A stretch of 64,000 nucleotides of DNA from MWBF01 sp040772005 (GCA_040772005.1 JAXGYZ010000004.1:62001-126000), one strand, 5' to 3'; shown: positions 24,578 through 33,911, counted from the stretch's first letter. A program made the numbers and translations. The notes: generated by a model not told the origin, from the letters alone.

Positions 24578-26295
24578 TTCGCAACGACATCGCGGAAGTT
24601 GTGCGCCAGGGCATCGCGGCTGCGCAAGAGAGCGGCAGCCTGCCCGCCTTCGAAATCCCCACCGTCGAGATCGGGCGTCCCAAGGACCCGAAGCACGGTG
24701 ACTATGCCGCCAGCATCGCCATGCAGCTCGCTAAGCCTGCGCGCATGGCGCCCCTGGCGATTGCCCAGGCCATCACGGCGCACCTGCCGGCACATCCCGC
24801 GCTCGGGGAGGCGCAGGTGCTGCCGCCGGGCTTCATCAACTTCCGCTTGAGCGACGCCTGGCTGGCCGGCCAGGTGGCCGAAATCGAAGCCAGCGGCGGG
24901 CAGTATGGCGACATCGACCTGGGCCGCGGCCGTACATGCCAGGTGGAGTTCATCAGTGCGAACCCCACCGGCCAGCTCCACATGGGGTCCGCCCGCAATG
25001 CCGTGCTGGGCGACAGCCTGGGCAACCTTCTGGCGGCTGCGGGCTGGCAGGTGCAGCGCGAGTATTACGTCAATGACGCGGGCACGCAGACGCGTACCTT
25101 CGCGGAAACCGTACTTCTGCGTTACAAACAGGCGCTCGGCCTCGACGCGCCGCTGGACAAGCAGCACTACCAGGGCGCAGACGTCATCGACCTGGCGCGC
25201 GAGATCGTGGCCGAATACGGCGACCGCTTCCTGCATATGCCGGAGGAAGAAGCCATCACCGAGCTGCGCGAGATCGGGCTGGCGAAGGTACTGGCCGGCA
25301 TCCGGCAGACCGTCGAACGGCTGCGCATCCACTTCGACTGCTGGTACTCGGAGGCCAGCCTGTACGAGCCGGGCGGCCGGTTCGAGCACGTGCTCAACCA
25401 CCTGCGCAACATCAACATGACCACGCACCGCGATGGCGCGGAGTGGCTGCTGACCAGTGAGATGGGCTCCGACCGGGATGAGGTCATCGTCCGGTCCACC
25501 GGCCAGCCAGGCTACTACGCATCCGACATCGCCTATCATTACGACAAGTTCGTCCTCCGCGGCTTCGACCGGGTCATCGATGTATGGGCAGTGGACCACC
25601 AAAACCAGGCCCGCCGGATGCCCTACCTGATGAAGGCGCTTGGCCTGGACCCGCAGCGGCTGGACATCCTGCTCTACGATATCGTGCGCCTCTACCGCGA
25701 CGGCCAGGAAGTCAAGCTGTCCAAGCGGTCGGGCAATGTCATCACCATCGACGAAGTTGTGGACGAGGTCGGCGTAGATGCAGTGCGCTTCCTGCTGCTG
25801 ACCCGCTCCAACCAGGCGGTCATGGACTTCGATCTGAACCTGGCCGTCGCGCAGAAGGACGAGAATCGGGCCTTCTACGTCCAATATGCGCACGCGCGTA
25901 TGGCGAGCATCCTGCGCAAGGCCGCGGAGCGTGGCTTCCCGGCCGCGCGCTGGGCCGGCGGCAATCCGGACCTGCTGCGCCATCCCGCGGAGCTGACCTT
26001 GCTCCGCAAGATGGCCGACCTGTCCGAGGTCATCGAACGGGCCGTGCTCGATCTCGCGCCGCACAACCTGGCCTTCTATGCGCAAGACCTGGCAAAGTTG
26101 TTCCACGCCTTCTACCGCGACTGCCGGGTCCTGCCGGGCCGCGAGGACGACGGGGCCGCTGAGGATGCCGCTGCACCGGAGACCGAAGTCACAGCCGAAC
26201 TGAGCGCGGCGCGGCTGCGCCTGGTCGCGGCCACCAAGTCGGTCTTTGCGCGGGTGCTGGGCCTGCTCGGCGTCAACGCGCCGGAAAGCATGTGA
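24574..26295 (+). CDS. argS: arginyl-tRNA synthetase
   Basis: Class I synthetase, 573 residues, GTG start overlapping the polA stop by 4 nt. The N-terminal Add-1 domain is followed by the HIGH-type motif NPTGQLHMGSARNAVLGD (~128), the KMSKS-type KLSKRSGN (~385), and the DALR anticodon domain (FYVQYAHARMASILRKA). The last ~25 residues before LRLVAATKSVFARVLGLLG form an acidic Ala/Glu insert. It is coupled to polA. Confidence 0.97.
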   Translation: MIRNDIAEVVRQGIAAAQESGSLPAFEIPTVEIGRPKDPKHGDYAASIAMQLAKPARMAPLAIAQAITAHLPAHPALGEAQVLPPGFINFRLSDAWLAGQVAEIEASGGQYGDIDLGRGRTCQVEFISANPTGQLHMGSARNAVLGDSLGNLLAAAGWQVQREYYVNDAGTQTRTFAETVLLRYKQALGLDAPLDKQHYQGADVIDLAREIVAEYGDRFLHMPEEEAITELREIGLAKVLAGIRQTVERLRIHFDCWYSEASLYEPGGRFEHVLNHLRNINMTTHRDGAEWLLTSEMGSDRDEVIVRSTGQPGYYASDIAYHYDKFVLRGFDRVIDVWAVDHQNQARRMPYLMKALGLDPQRLDILLYDIVRLYRDGQEVKLSKRSGNVITIDEVVDEVGVDAVRFLLLTRSNQAVMDFDLNLAVAQKDENRAFYVQYAHARMASILRKAAERGFPAARWAGGNPDLLRHPAELTLLRKMADLSEVIERAVLDLAPHNLAFYAQDLAKLFHAFYRDCRVLPGREDDGAAEDAAAPETEVTAELSAARLRLVAATKSVFARVLGLLGVNAPESM

Positions 26296-26415
26296 CGGCT
26301 GGAAGCTGGAAGCTGGATACTGGAAGCTGGAAGCAGGAAACTGGATGAAGCGCGCGCGGCATCCTGAGCGGGTGGACGGCGCAACGCCGGACGCAACATG
26401 CGGGCAGTCGAAGGA
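26290..26415. repeat. GGAAGCTGGA tandem run and CATCCTGAGCGGGT half-element
   Basis: 26290-26345 is a run of GGAAGCTGGA-type units directly after argS. At 26360-26373 lies CATCCTGAGCGGGT and at 26405-26415 CAGTCGAAGGA. Both words occur in the same order and orientation in the fuller palindrome at 31475-31606, so this is probably a decayed copy of that element. Confidence 0.6.
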
Positions 26416-26462
26416 GCCAGCATCCAGCCTCCGATCTCCGACTCTGACTCTAAAGGTGTGAG

Positions 26463-27257
26463 ATGCAAGGCAAACATGTGCCTCTCGTGGCGCTGGCAGT
26501 GCTGCTGCTTGCCACCCTGGCGTGCGGCGGGTTCCAGGTGCGCGTGACACCCACGCCCGCCCCGCCGACGACTGCGGCTGAAGCCGAACTGAACGGTCCT
26601 ACCGGCACGCCGGCGGTCCAGGGTGAAGGCAGCGAGCCCGCAGGCACGCCCGTCCCATCCGACGGGCTGGCGACGCCGACCAATACGCCCACGGTTGCCC
26701 CCGTAGTTGCGGGCATGGCCCCGGGCGCCAATGTGCGCGTGACCGCGTCGGGCGGCGTCAACGTGCGCGCCGAACCGAGCGCCAGGGCGCAACAACTGGG
26801 CCGCTTCAACGTCAATACGAACCTGACGATCGTCGAAGGACCACAGCAGGCCGACAACTACACCTGGTGGCGTGTGGATAATGGGGCCGGTCTGGTCGGC
26901 TGGGTCGCCAGCGGGCCGGAGAATGACCCGTGGCTCGTGCCAGCGGTAGCCGCGGCTACGGCGGCCCCCGCGCCCACCGTCGAGACGCCGGGCGCACCGA
27001 AGCCGGTCAACCGAGATATCAAGGTGGGGGACCGCGTGCAAGTGACAACGGAGCAAGGCCAGGTGCTCACCGTGCGCAACGACGCCGGTACCAGCGCCGT
27101 GCCCGTCGCGCGCGTGCTGCGCGGCACGCTCTTCACGGTCAAGGGCGGTCCCATCAAGCAGGACAACTTCACGTGGTGGGAGCTGGAAGGCGACAAGCTG
27201 AAGGGCTGGGCGGCCGAGGGTGACGGCACAACGCGCTGGCTGACGCCCGTTGAGTAA
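26463..27257 (+). CDS. lipoprotein with two SH3-like (SH3b) domains
   Basis: 264 residues. The lipoprotein signal ends at LATLAC, then comes a Pro/Thr-rich linker (to ~95). Two SH3b-like repeats follow: VTASGGVNVRAEPSARAQQLG to LVGWVASG (~97-155), and VQVTTEQGQVLTVRNDAG to LKGWAAEG (~195-255). They share a TWW core (YTWWRVDNGAG, FTWWELEGDKL). It is cell-surface anchored; SH3b domains bind peptidoglycan or peptides, and the exact role is unknown. There is no enzyme domain. Confidence 0.83.
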   Translation: MQGKHVPLVALAVLLLATLACGGFQVRVTPTPAPPTTAAEAELNGPTGTPAVQGEGSEPAGTPVPSDGLATPTNTPTVAPVVAGMAPGANVRVTASGGVNVRAEPSARAQQLGRFNVNTNLTIVEGPQQADNYTWWRVDNGAGLVGWVASGPENDPWLVPAVAAATAAPAPTVETPGAPKPVNRDIKVGDRVQVTTEQGQVLTVRNDAGTSAVPVARVLRGTLFTVKGGPIKQDNFTWWELEGDKLKGWAAEGDGTTRWLTPVE

Positions 27258-27322
27258 CGAGTAAGGAGTAACGAGTAATCACGCATCTTACTCGTTACTC
27301 CTTACTCATTACTCGTCACTCA
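27252..27322. repeat. GAGTAA-type inverted repeat, copy 1
   Basis: GAGTAACGAGTAAGGAGTAA units run into their inverted form (TTACTCGTTACTCCTTACTC) across about 70 bp between convergent genes, and overlap the lipoprotein stop codon. Related copies are at 30265-30328 and 42620-42679. It can form a long hairpin in either direction and may terminate both genes. Confidence 0.75.
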
Positions 27323-28729
27323 TTAGAACTCGAAGCTCTGTCCTCGTTCGGGCACAGTGACCTGCCTGAACCCATCCTGGCGCAGCTTCTCCGCCAGCGT
27401 GAAGGCGCCGTTCGTCTCGCCATGCACCAGGAAGGTGTGCTGCAACCGCGGGCCGTTGGCCGGCCCCGCCCAGGTGATCAGCTCGCGCTGGTCGGCATGG
27501 GCGCTGTAGCCCTCGATGGATGCCACGCGCGCCCGCACATCATACTCCTCACCGAAAATCTTCACCCGGCGCTCACCTTCCTGGATGCGCCGGCCCAGCG
27601 TGTTCTCCGCCTGGAAGCTGACAATCAAGATCGTATTATCGCTGTCCTCGATGTTGTTCTTCAGGTGATGGAGGATGCGCCCGTTTTCCGCCATGCCGTT
27701 TGCGCTGATGATGACCATCGGTCCGTTCATGTAGTTCAACTGCTTGCTGCGGACGGCCTCGCGCACATACTCTATGTTGGGGGCATCGAAGGGATTACGG
27801 CGTCCGCCCTCTTCGAGAAACTTCCGCGTCTCCTCATCCCATTCCTCCGGGTGCATTCGGAAGACCTCGGTCGCGCTGACCGCCAGCGGGCTGTCCACGA
27901 AGATGGGCACGGTCGGGATGTCGCCGTCAGACTCCAGGTCATTGAGCGTGTAGACCAGTTCCTGGGTGCGTCCGACTGCAAAACTGGGAATGATGACCTT
28001 GCTGCGACGCCTGGCCGCATCGCGCACGATATCGCGCAGCTTCTTGCGGGCTTCCTGACGCGCCTGGTGCAACCGGTCCCCGTAAGTGCTCTCCAAGATA
28101 AGAATGTCCGCAGGCTCGGGCAGCTCCGGATCGTTCAGAATCGCCATGCCCGTCCGGCCCACGTCGCCACTGAAGACGAGCCGCCACTCCTTGCCCGTGG
28201 AAAACTCCTTGATTTCCAGGGTCACGAACGTGGAGCCGAGGATGTGGCCGGCATTGGAGAAGGTCGCCCGCACGCCGTCCGCGACGGTGACGGGCCGGTG
28301 CAGCCCCACGCCCACAAACTGCTCCAGGGACCTCTGAGCATCAGCCTTCGTGTACAACGGTGCGATGGGCGGCTGGCCGTCGCGACGGCGCTTCTTGTTG
28401 ACGAAATCCGCGTCACTCTCCTGGATGTGGCCGCTGTCGAGCAGCATGTAGACGCTCAGATTGCGCGTGGCCGCAGTACACCAGATGTTGCCCTGAAACC
28501 CCTGCTTGACGATATTGGGGATATTGCCGGAATGGTCGATGTGGGCGTGGCTCAGGACCAATGCGTCGATGGTCTTCGGATCGAATGGGAAGTTGAGGTT
28601 GCGCCGGTAAGTTTCTTCGCGGCGGCCTTGATACAGGCCGGTGTCGAGCAGGATGCGCTGGTCATTCACCTCGATGAGATGCATGGAGCCCGTGACTTCG
28701 CGGGCCGCGCCGTGGAATGTGATACGCAA
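27323..28729 (-). CDS. metallo-beta-lactamase/beta-CASP ribonuclease-like protein
   Basis: 468 residues from a TTG at 28727-28729, six nt after GGAGGG; the product then begins LRITFHGAAREVTGSMHLIE, the normal family start. Motif 2 is HAHIDHSG, and NAGHILGS, FSGDVGRTG and LESTYGDR follow. The beta-CASP part has SFAVGRTQE, SANGMAENGRILHHL and GYSAHADQRELI. It is close to the CPSF73/YsdC-like group of Zn-dependent RNA endo/exonucleases. It probably acts in RNA processing or decay in the cytoplasm. Confidence 0.92.
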   Translation of the reverse strand: MRITFHGAAREVTGSMHLIEVNDQRILLDTGLYQGRREETYRRNLNFPFDPKTIDALVLSHAHIDHSGNIPNIVKQGFQGNIWCTAATRNLSVYMLLDSGHIQESDADFVNKKRRRDGQPPIAPLYTKADAQRSLEQFVGVGLHRPVTVADGVRATFSNAGHILGSTFVTLEIKEFSTGKEWRLVFSGDVGRTGMAILNDPELPEPADILILESTYGDRLHQARQEARKKLRDIVRDAARRRSKVIIPSFAVGRTQELVYTLNDLESDGDIPTVPIFVDSPLAVSATEVFRMHPEEWDEETRKFLEEGGRRNPFDAPNIEYVREAVRSKQLNYMNGPMVIISANGMAENGRILHHLKNNIEDSDNTILIVSFQAENTLGRRIQEGERRVKIFGEEYDVRARVASIEGYSAHADQRELITWAGPANGPRLQHTFLVHGETNGAFTLAEKLRQDGFRQVTVPERGQSFEF

Positions 28730-28869
28730 GACGATCCCTCCTTCAATGCAAAACCAAACGGAAAGCATAACGGGGCAAGCGCAAAACCTGCCCCGACAGA
28801 TCACGCTGTGGCTGGTGTCGGCTGTGGCCGGTCTCCGACCGAGTCACAGCACACCGTGCCGCCCCCGGC

Positions 28870-30249
28870 CTACCGCTGCACGAGCAGCCTGTCCACCGCC
28901 GCGGCCAACTCAGCCAGCGTGCCCACCTGCAAGATACTGCTGCAGTAAGGCGCATACTTAAGCATGTCGCTGTCGCCCGTCGTCCACAGCATCGGCGGCT
29001 CCGGGTTGAGCCAGATCATCTGCCGCGAACGCCGCGCCAGGCTGCCGAAGAGGTCCAGCCGCGGGTCGTTGTAGTTGTTGCGCCCATCGCCGACCACGAT
29101 GAAGGTCGTACGGCTGTCCACCGTGTCCAGGTAGTCGTGCGTGAATTCCTCGAGGCTGTGCCCCAGATCCGTATTGTAATAGCCTGAGGGCATCCGTAGC
29201 AAAACATCGGAGACCGCCTCGCGTGCCTCCTTGCTCTCGAAGTCAGGCGAGATGAATTCGAGCCGGTCGATGAACGCGAACGCGTGGGTCTTGCTGATCT
29301 GGTCCTGCATGGCATAGATGAGGCTGAGCATCAGCTCGCTGGCCGGGCGCATCGACGTGCTGATGTCGCAGACAACGACGAGCTTGGGCTTGAGATGGCG
29401 GTCGCGGTGCTTGAGGTCGATCGGCACGCTGCCGTGCTTCAGGTTCGCGCGGATGGTGGCCTTCGCATCGAGCTGGCCGGTCTTCGCCCGCTTCTGGCGG
29501 AGCGCCACGCGGCTGCGCAGCATCTGGGCCAACCGGCGCACTTCCTTGCGCAGCAGGTCCATATCCCGGTCGGAAAGCGCGTTGAAGGGCCGGTTGAGCA
29601 GCCCCTCGAGCTGGTCGTTGGGCCGCTGCTCGGCCATGTTCTCCGCGATTTTCTGCCCGGCGAACTGGCGCACCTGCTCCTGCATCGCCTGCTGGTTGGC
29701 CTGGAGAATCTGGCGCATCTGGTCGAGCCGCTGCTTGTTCATGCCCATCTGCGCGAGGAGTTCCTGGAGCTTCTGCAGCGCCTCCCGCACTTGCTTGAAC
29801 TTGAGCGCCTGGGCCATGCGGCGCGCCATCCATTCGCGCTGGCGCAGGTCGTCCGCGCGATTCAGCCCGACCATCTGGCCGAGCCGCTCCATTTCCTCCT
29901 GGCTCAACTGCTCGCCCCTGAGCAGCCGCTCGATCATCCGGCGGAGCTGCTCGGTGAACTGCTTGAGCGCCTCTGCCAGCATTTGCCCTTCCTCGGGCGT
30001 CAGGTCTTGCGCCATGTTCAGCATGGGCGGCGCATCCGAGCTATCGAAGAACAGCGGGAACAACTCATCGAAGGTGCCCTGGTCGTTGGCCTCCTTGACG
30101 AGGGTTGCGCGCAGGCTCAGGCGAAAGGCCTCCCGGTCCGCAATACCGAGTTCCTCGACCGCGCGGAACGCGTCCGCGCTCTCGGCCAGGCTGACCCGCA
30201 CCCCGCCCCCGCGCAGCGCGGAGATGAACTTGACGATGCGATCGTCCAT
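28870..30249 (-). CDS. VWA-domain protein (CoxE-like), partner of MoxR ATPase
   Basis: 459 residues. The N-terminal half is helical and rich in Gln, Arg and Met (a coiled-coil-like stretch ~75-235). The C-terminal VWA domain has the MIDAS motif in VVVCDISTSM (~305) and later TTFIVVGDGRNNYNDPR. Such proteins work with MoxR AAA+ ATPases in metal-centre insertion or complex maturation. The MoxR gene is directly upstream on the same strand. No cox genes are nearby, so the client is unknown. Confidence 0.88.
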   Translation of the reverse strand: MDDRIVKFISALRGGGVRVSLAESADAFRAVEELGIADREAFRLSLRATLVKEANDQGTFDELFPLFFDSSDAPPMLNMAQDLTPEEGQMLAEALKQFTEQLRRMIERLLRGEQLSQEEMERLGQMVGLNRADDLRQREWMARRMAQALKFKQVREALQKLQELLAQMGMNKQRLDQMRQILQANQQAMQEQVRQFAGQKIAENMAEQRPNDQLEGLLNRPFNALSDRDMDLLRKEVRRLAQMLRSRVALRQKRAKTGQLDAKATIRANLKHGSVPIDLKHRDRHLKPKLVVVCDISTSMRPASELMLSLIYAMQDQISKTHAFAFIDRLEFISPDFESKEAREAVSDVLLRMPSGYYNTDLGHSLEEFTHDYLDTVDSRTTFIVVGDGRNNYNDPRLDLFGSLARRSRQMIWLNPEPPMLWTTGDSDMLKYAPYCSSILQVGTLAELAAAVDRLLVQR

Positions 30250-30264
30250 AGATGGCTCCCGAAT

Positions 30265-30328
30265 CGTAACGAGTAATGAGTAACGAGTAATGCGCTGACT
30301 TACTTCTTACTCGTTACTCATTACTCAT
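30265..30328. repeat. GAGTAA-type inverted repeat, copy 2
   Basis: CGTAACGAGTAATGAGTAACG faces TACTCGTTACTCATTACTCA across about 64 bp. It lies in the short gap between the MoxR gene (upstream) and its VWA partner, so it may act as an attenuator within that operon. Confidence 0.75.
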
Positions 30329-30333
30329 CAGTA

Positions 30334-31299
30334 TCAGTTCAACCGCCGGTAGCGGCCCGCGTCATCATCGTAGCGCGCGCGATCGGCGGCCCGGTTGATT
30401 TCATTCTTGACGCGCTGCAAGTCCGTCTCGTGCTTGAGCAGCACGCTCAGGGTGTTGTCCAGCGTCTGTTGGTCCAGGTTCCGCGCGTTGAGCGCGACGA
30501 GCGCCTTCGCCCAATCCAGCGTCTCGCTGATGCTGGGCGACTTGCGGAGGTCCATATGGCGCAGCCGCTGCACCATCTCGACGGCCTGCCGCGCCAGCTT
30601 GGGCGCCAGCTCCGGCACCTTCAGCCGCACGACAGCCAGTTCCTGATCGACATCGGGATAGTCGATGAACAGATAGAGGCAGCGCCGCTTCAGCGCTTCG
30701 CTGAGCTCACGGGTATTGTTGCTCGTCAGCAGTACGAGGGGCCGGTGGACTGCGGCCAGCGTGCCCAGCTCCGGCACACTCACCTGGAAGTCGCTCAGCA
30801 CTTCGAGCAGGAACGCCTCGAACTCGGCATCGGCACGGTCGATCTCGTCGATCAGCAGCACTGTCGGCTTTTCACTGAGGATGGCCTTGAGCAGCGGCCG
30901 CTGCAACAGGAAGCGCATGGAGAAGAAGACATCTTCCTCGGAGGCCAGGCGGTCCGCCGCCGCAGTCAGACTGTCCGCGCCGGCGAGCGTCTCCTGGAGC
31001 TTGTCACGCAGCAGTTGGGTGTAGAGCAACTGCTTGGCATATTCCCATTCGTACAGGGCTTTGGTCTCATCGAGCCCCTCGTAGCATTGCAGGCGGATGA
31101 GCTCGCGGCCCGTCGCGCCGGCAACGGCCTTCGCCAGCTCCGTCTTGCCGACGCCGGCCGGCCCTTCGGTCAGCAGAGGCTTGCCAAGCTGCTGGCTCAG
31201 ATACATGATGGTCGCGATCTCGTTGCTTGCGATGTACTGCTGCGTGCCGAGCGCGTCTTTCAGCTCGTCCGGCGAGGCAAACTTATAGTGCTCAGTCAT
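30334..31299 (-). CDS. MoxR-family AAA+ ATPase
   Basis: 321 residues from ATG 31299. Walker A is GPAGVGKTELAKAVA (~45), Walker B is LLIDEIDRADAEFEAFLLE (~165), and sensor 1 is LVLLTSNNTRELSEALKRRC. The C-terminal lid is present. MoxR proteins act as chaperones that remodel or activate metalloenzyme complexes together with VWA proteins, here the product of the next gene. Confidence 0.93.
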   Translation of the reverse strand: MTEHYKFASPDELKDALGTQQYIASNEIATIMYLSQQLGKPLLTEGPAGVGKTELAKAVAGATGRELIRLQCYEGLDETKALYEWEYAKQLLYTQLLRDKLQETLAGADSLTAAADRLASEEDVFFSMRFLLQRPLLKAILSEKPTVLLIDEIDRADAEFEAFLLEVLSDFQVSVPELGTLAAVHRPLVLLTSNNTRELSEALKRRCLYLFIDYPDVDQELAVVRLKVPELAPKLARQAVEMVQRLRHMDLRKSPSISETLDWAKALVALNARNLDQQTLDNTLSVLLKHETDLQRVKNEINRAADRARYDDDAGRYRRLN

Positions 31300-31474
31300 G
31301 CTGGTCTCTCCCACTCCGTCCCTGATCCGGCATCCACTACGTCACCATTGAAGCGTCCTTGCTCCATCATTCGTGCATGGCAGTATACTCCGCCCGCCGC
31401 CCGAACTTCTGGAATCCTGCTTCCTCCGCTATTAGCGCGCTGCGTCACAGGGCGCGAGTAACTTGAGAGCACGC

Positions 31475-31606
31475 GCATCCTGAGCGGGTGAACGGCCCAC
31501 CGCTACCTACGGTACAAGGCCAGTCGAAGGATGCCCCCACACGCCCGCATCCTTCGACTGGCGGCAGCCTGTCAACGACGTTGAGTCATTGACCCGCTCA
31601 GGATGC
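31475..31606. repeat. long palindromic intergenic element (CATCCTGAGCGGGT family)
   Basis: The outer arms CATCCTGAGCGGGT (31476-31489) and ACCCGCTCAGGATG (31592-31605) are perfect inverses. Inside, CAGTCGAAGGATGC (31521-31534) pairs with GCATCCTTCGACTG (31547-31560). The rest of the 31300-31723 gap holds only promoter-like sequence for the next gene. A partial copy is at 26360-26415. Confidence 0.75.
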
Positions 31607-31723
31607 TGTGCGTCGGCTAAAGCCTCGCCTCCACCAGTTCAGCGTCATCAGCGTTCTATTCACCTTTGCGATGAAGGCCGGGAGATGCTATAGTCAGCCG
31701 AACTGCTATCGGAGGAGGGGGCT

Positions 31724-32695
31724 ATGCAATACGGTTCTGTGCCCGGCATCCACAAGCCGGTCTCGCGACTGGTCCAGGGGACCGTGATGGTCAACTCGCG
31801 CGAGCTGGACGCCAGCTTCACGCTGCTGGACGGCATCTACGCGCTGGGCTGCAACGCGTTCGACACCGCGCACGTCTACGGCGGCGGCGACGGCGAACGC
31901 ACGCTGGGCCGCTGGGTGCGCGAGCGCGGCCTGCGCGACGAGGTCGTCATCATCACGAAGGGCGCGCATCACAATGTCGATCGCAAGCGCGTGACGCCGT
32001 TCGACATCACCGCAGACCTGCACGACTCGCTGGCGCGGCTGAAGATGGACCACATCGACCTGTACATCCTCCACCGCGATGACCCGTCCGTGCCGGTCGG
32101 TCCGGTCGTGGAGATCTTGAACGAGCATCACCGGGCGGGCAAGATTCGCGCGTTCGGCGGCTCGAACTGGTCGTATGAGCGCATCCGGGAGGCAAATGCC
32201 TATGCTGAGGCACATGGCCTCGTCCCATTCGCGGCCAGCAGCCCGCAGTTCAGCCTGGCCGAGATGGTGCAGCCGCCGTGGGATGGCTGCGTGAGCATCG
32301 GCGGGCCGAGCGGCGCAGCCGCACGCGCCTACTATGCGGCCACGCAGTTGGCCCTGTTCACCTGGTCGAGCCTGGCCGGCGGCTTCTTCTCGGGCCGGTT
32401 CCGCCGCGACAACCTGGGCGAGTTCACGACCGGCCTCGATGCACTGTGCGTCAGGAGCTACTGCTACGAGGACAACTTCGCCCGGCAGGATCGCGCCGCG
32501 CAGCTTGCGCGGGAGAAGGGCCTGACCCTGCCCGAGATCGCGCTGGCCTACAGCCGCAACCAGCCGCTCAACCTGTTCTCGCTGGTCGGCTGCCAGACGC
32601 CGGCGGAGTTTGCCGATAACATCAAGGCGTTGGAGACCACGCTGACGCCCGCCGAGATTCAGTGGCTGGAGAATGGAGAGAGGGTAATCGCATGA
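31724..32695 (+). CDS. aldo/keto reductase
   Basis: 323 residues, TIM barrel. ATG 31724 follows GGAGGAGGGGG. The catalytic tetrad is visible: Asp and Tyr in FDTAHVYG (~50), Lys in IITKGAHHN (~85), and His in LYILHRDD (~115). The NADPH-binding end includes LFSLVGCQTPAEF. The sugar or aldehyde substrate is unknown. It overlaps the next oxidoreductase by 4 nt (ATGA), so the two probably act in one carbohydrate-modifying path. Confidence 0.9.
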   Translation: MQYGSVPGIHKPVSRLVQGTVMVNSRELDASFTLLDGIYALGCNAFDTAHVYGGGDGERTLGRWVRERGLRDEVVIITKGAHHNVDRKRVTPFDITADLHDSLARLKMDHIDLYILHRDDPSVPVGPVVEILNEHHRAGKIRAFGGSNWSYERIREANAYAEAHGLVPFAASSPQFSLAEMVQPPWDGCVSIGGPSGAAARAYYAATQLALFTWSSLAGGFFSGRFRRDNLGEFTTGLDALCVRSYCYEDNFARQDRAAQLAREKGLTLPEIALAYSRNQPLNLFSLVGCQTPAEFADNIKALETTLTPAEIQWLENGERVIA

Positions 32696-33678
32696 GCAAG
32701 CCGATTCGCTGGGGCATTCTGTCCACCGCACGCATCGCCAACCAGTTCGCCAAGGGGCTGGCCGAGTTGCCGGACGCGCAGCTCGTCGCGGTCGGCTCGC
32801 GCACGCAGGCCGCGGCAGACGAGTTCGCCGACAAGTACAACATCCCCCACCGCCACGCCAGCTATGAGGCGCTGGCCAACGACCCGGACGTGGACATCAT
32901 CTACGTTGCCACGCCGCACAACCTGCACCGCATGGGCACGCTGCTGTGCCTGAACGCGGGCAAAGCGGTCGTCTGCGAGAAGCCCTTCGCCATCAACGCG
33001 GCGGAGACGCGCGAGATGATCGAGACCGCGCGCGCAAAGCGGCTGTTCCTCATGGAGGCCATGTGGTCGCGCTTCCTGCCGAACATCGTCAAGGTGCGCG
33101 AGCTGATTGCAGAGGGTGCGATCGGTGAGGTGCGCATGGTGGAAGCGGACTTCGGTTTCCGCGCCGAGCTCAACCCGGCCGGCCGCCTGTTCAACCCGGA
33201 GCTGGGCGGCGGCGGGCTGCTCGACGTGGGCATCTACGTCAACAGTCTGGCCTCGATGATCCTCGGCAAGCCCGCGCGCATCGTATCGGCGGCCCACCTG
33301 GGCGAGACCGGCGTGGACGAGCAGGCCGCGATGGTCTACGGCTACGAGGGCGGCAAGCTGGCGCTGCTGTCCTGCGCGGTGCGCACGAGCACCTTCCAGG
33401 AGGCTGCCATCTACGGCACGGCGGGCCGCATCCGCATCCACAGCCCCTGGTGGCACAGCGAGAAGCTGACGCTCCAGCGGGCCGGGCACGACCCGGAGAC
33501 GCTGACACTGCCCATGCAGGGCAACGGCTACAACTACGAAGCGGCGGAGGCGATGGCCTGCCTCCGTGCGGGCAAGCTGGAGAGCGCCGTCATGCCGCTG
33601 GACGAGACGCTGGCCATCATGGAGACGCTCGACACGCTGCGCGGCCAGTGGGGGCTGCGCTACCCGATGGAATCATAG
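32692..33678 (+). CDS. Gfo/Idh/MocA-family NAD(P)-dependent oxidoreductase
   Basis: 328 residues. ATG 32692 overlaps the upstream stop. The N-terminal Rossmann domain has RWGILSTARIANQFAKGL, and CEKPFAINAAET is the signature EKP motif; the C-terminal domain contains GGGLLDVGIYVNSLA. These enzymes oxidise or reduce sugars and inositols. Coupling to an aldo/keto reductase suggests a shared sugar pathway; the substrate is not predictable. Confidence 0.92.
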   Translation: MSKPIRWGILSTARIANQFAKGLAELPDAQLVAVGSRTQAAADEFADKYNIPHRHASYEALANDPDVDIIYVATPHNLHRMGTLLCLNAGKAVVCEKPFAINAAETREMIETARAKRLFLMEAMWSRFLPNIVKVRELIAEGAIGEVRMVEADFGFRAELNPAGRLFNPELGGGGLLDVGIYVNSLASMILGKPARIVSAAHLGETGVDEQAAMVYGYEGGKLALLSCAVRTSTFQEAAIYGTAGRIRIHSPWWHSEKLTLQRAGHDPETLTLPMQGNGYNYEAAEAMACLRAGKLESAVMPLDETLAIMETLDTLRGQWGLRYPMES

Positions 33679-33746
33679 CGCAAAGAGAGACCCGCTTTCT
33701 GAGGCCAGGGGCGTTTCGGGGCGAAACGCCCCTGGCACGAAACAGG

Positions 33747-33911
33747 GTGGTTTCATAGTGCGCCAGGTGAACCCGCCTGGCAACTGAAGTTGCGGCTACC
33801 CTTGCGAAGTCTGCCTACGCAGACTGGAACTAACCGGCGTAGGCCGGTTTCGTAGGGGTAGCCGCAGTTTCAACTGCCAGGTGGAAGGCCCGATTGCAAC
33901 ATGACTTCGCC
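33747..33911. repeat. multibranched palindromic repeat, copy A
   Basis: The outer arms GGCAACTGAAGTTGCGGCTA and TAGCCGCAGTTTCAACTGCC nearly pair. Inside are two hairpins: AGTCTGC-CTAC-GCAGACT and ACCGGC-GTAG-GCCGGT. Copy B is at 51709-51873. Both copies lie just downstream of a plus-strand gene. Further out, CCAGGGGCG and CGCCCCTGG words make an even larger inverted frame (about 33690-33945). Confidence 0.8.

Noticed and set aside
24397..26550. 717-codon minus-strand ORF opposite argS
   Set aside because: Mirror frame of argS and the intergenic repeat; no start signal or family motif.
27252..27322. Short regular GAGTAA units considered as CRISPR or iterons
   Set aside because: The units are contiguous and inverted rather than separated by unique spacers, and occur at several unrelated loci.
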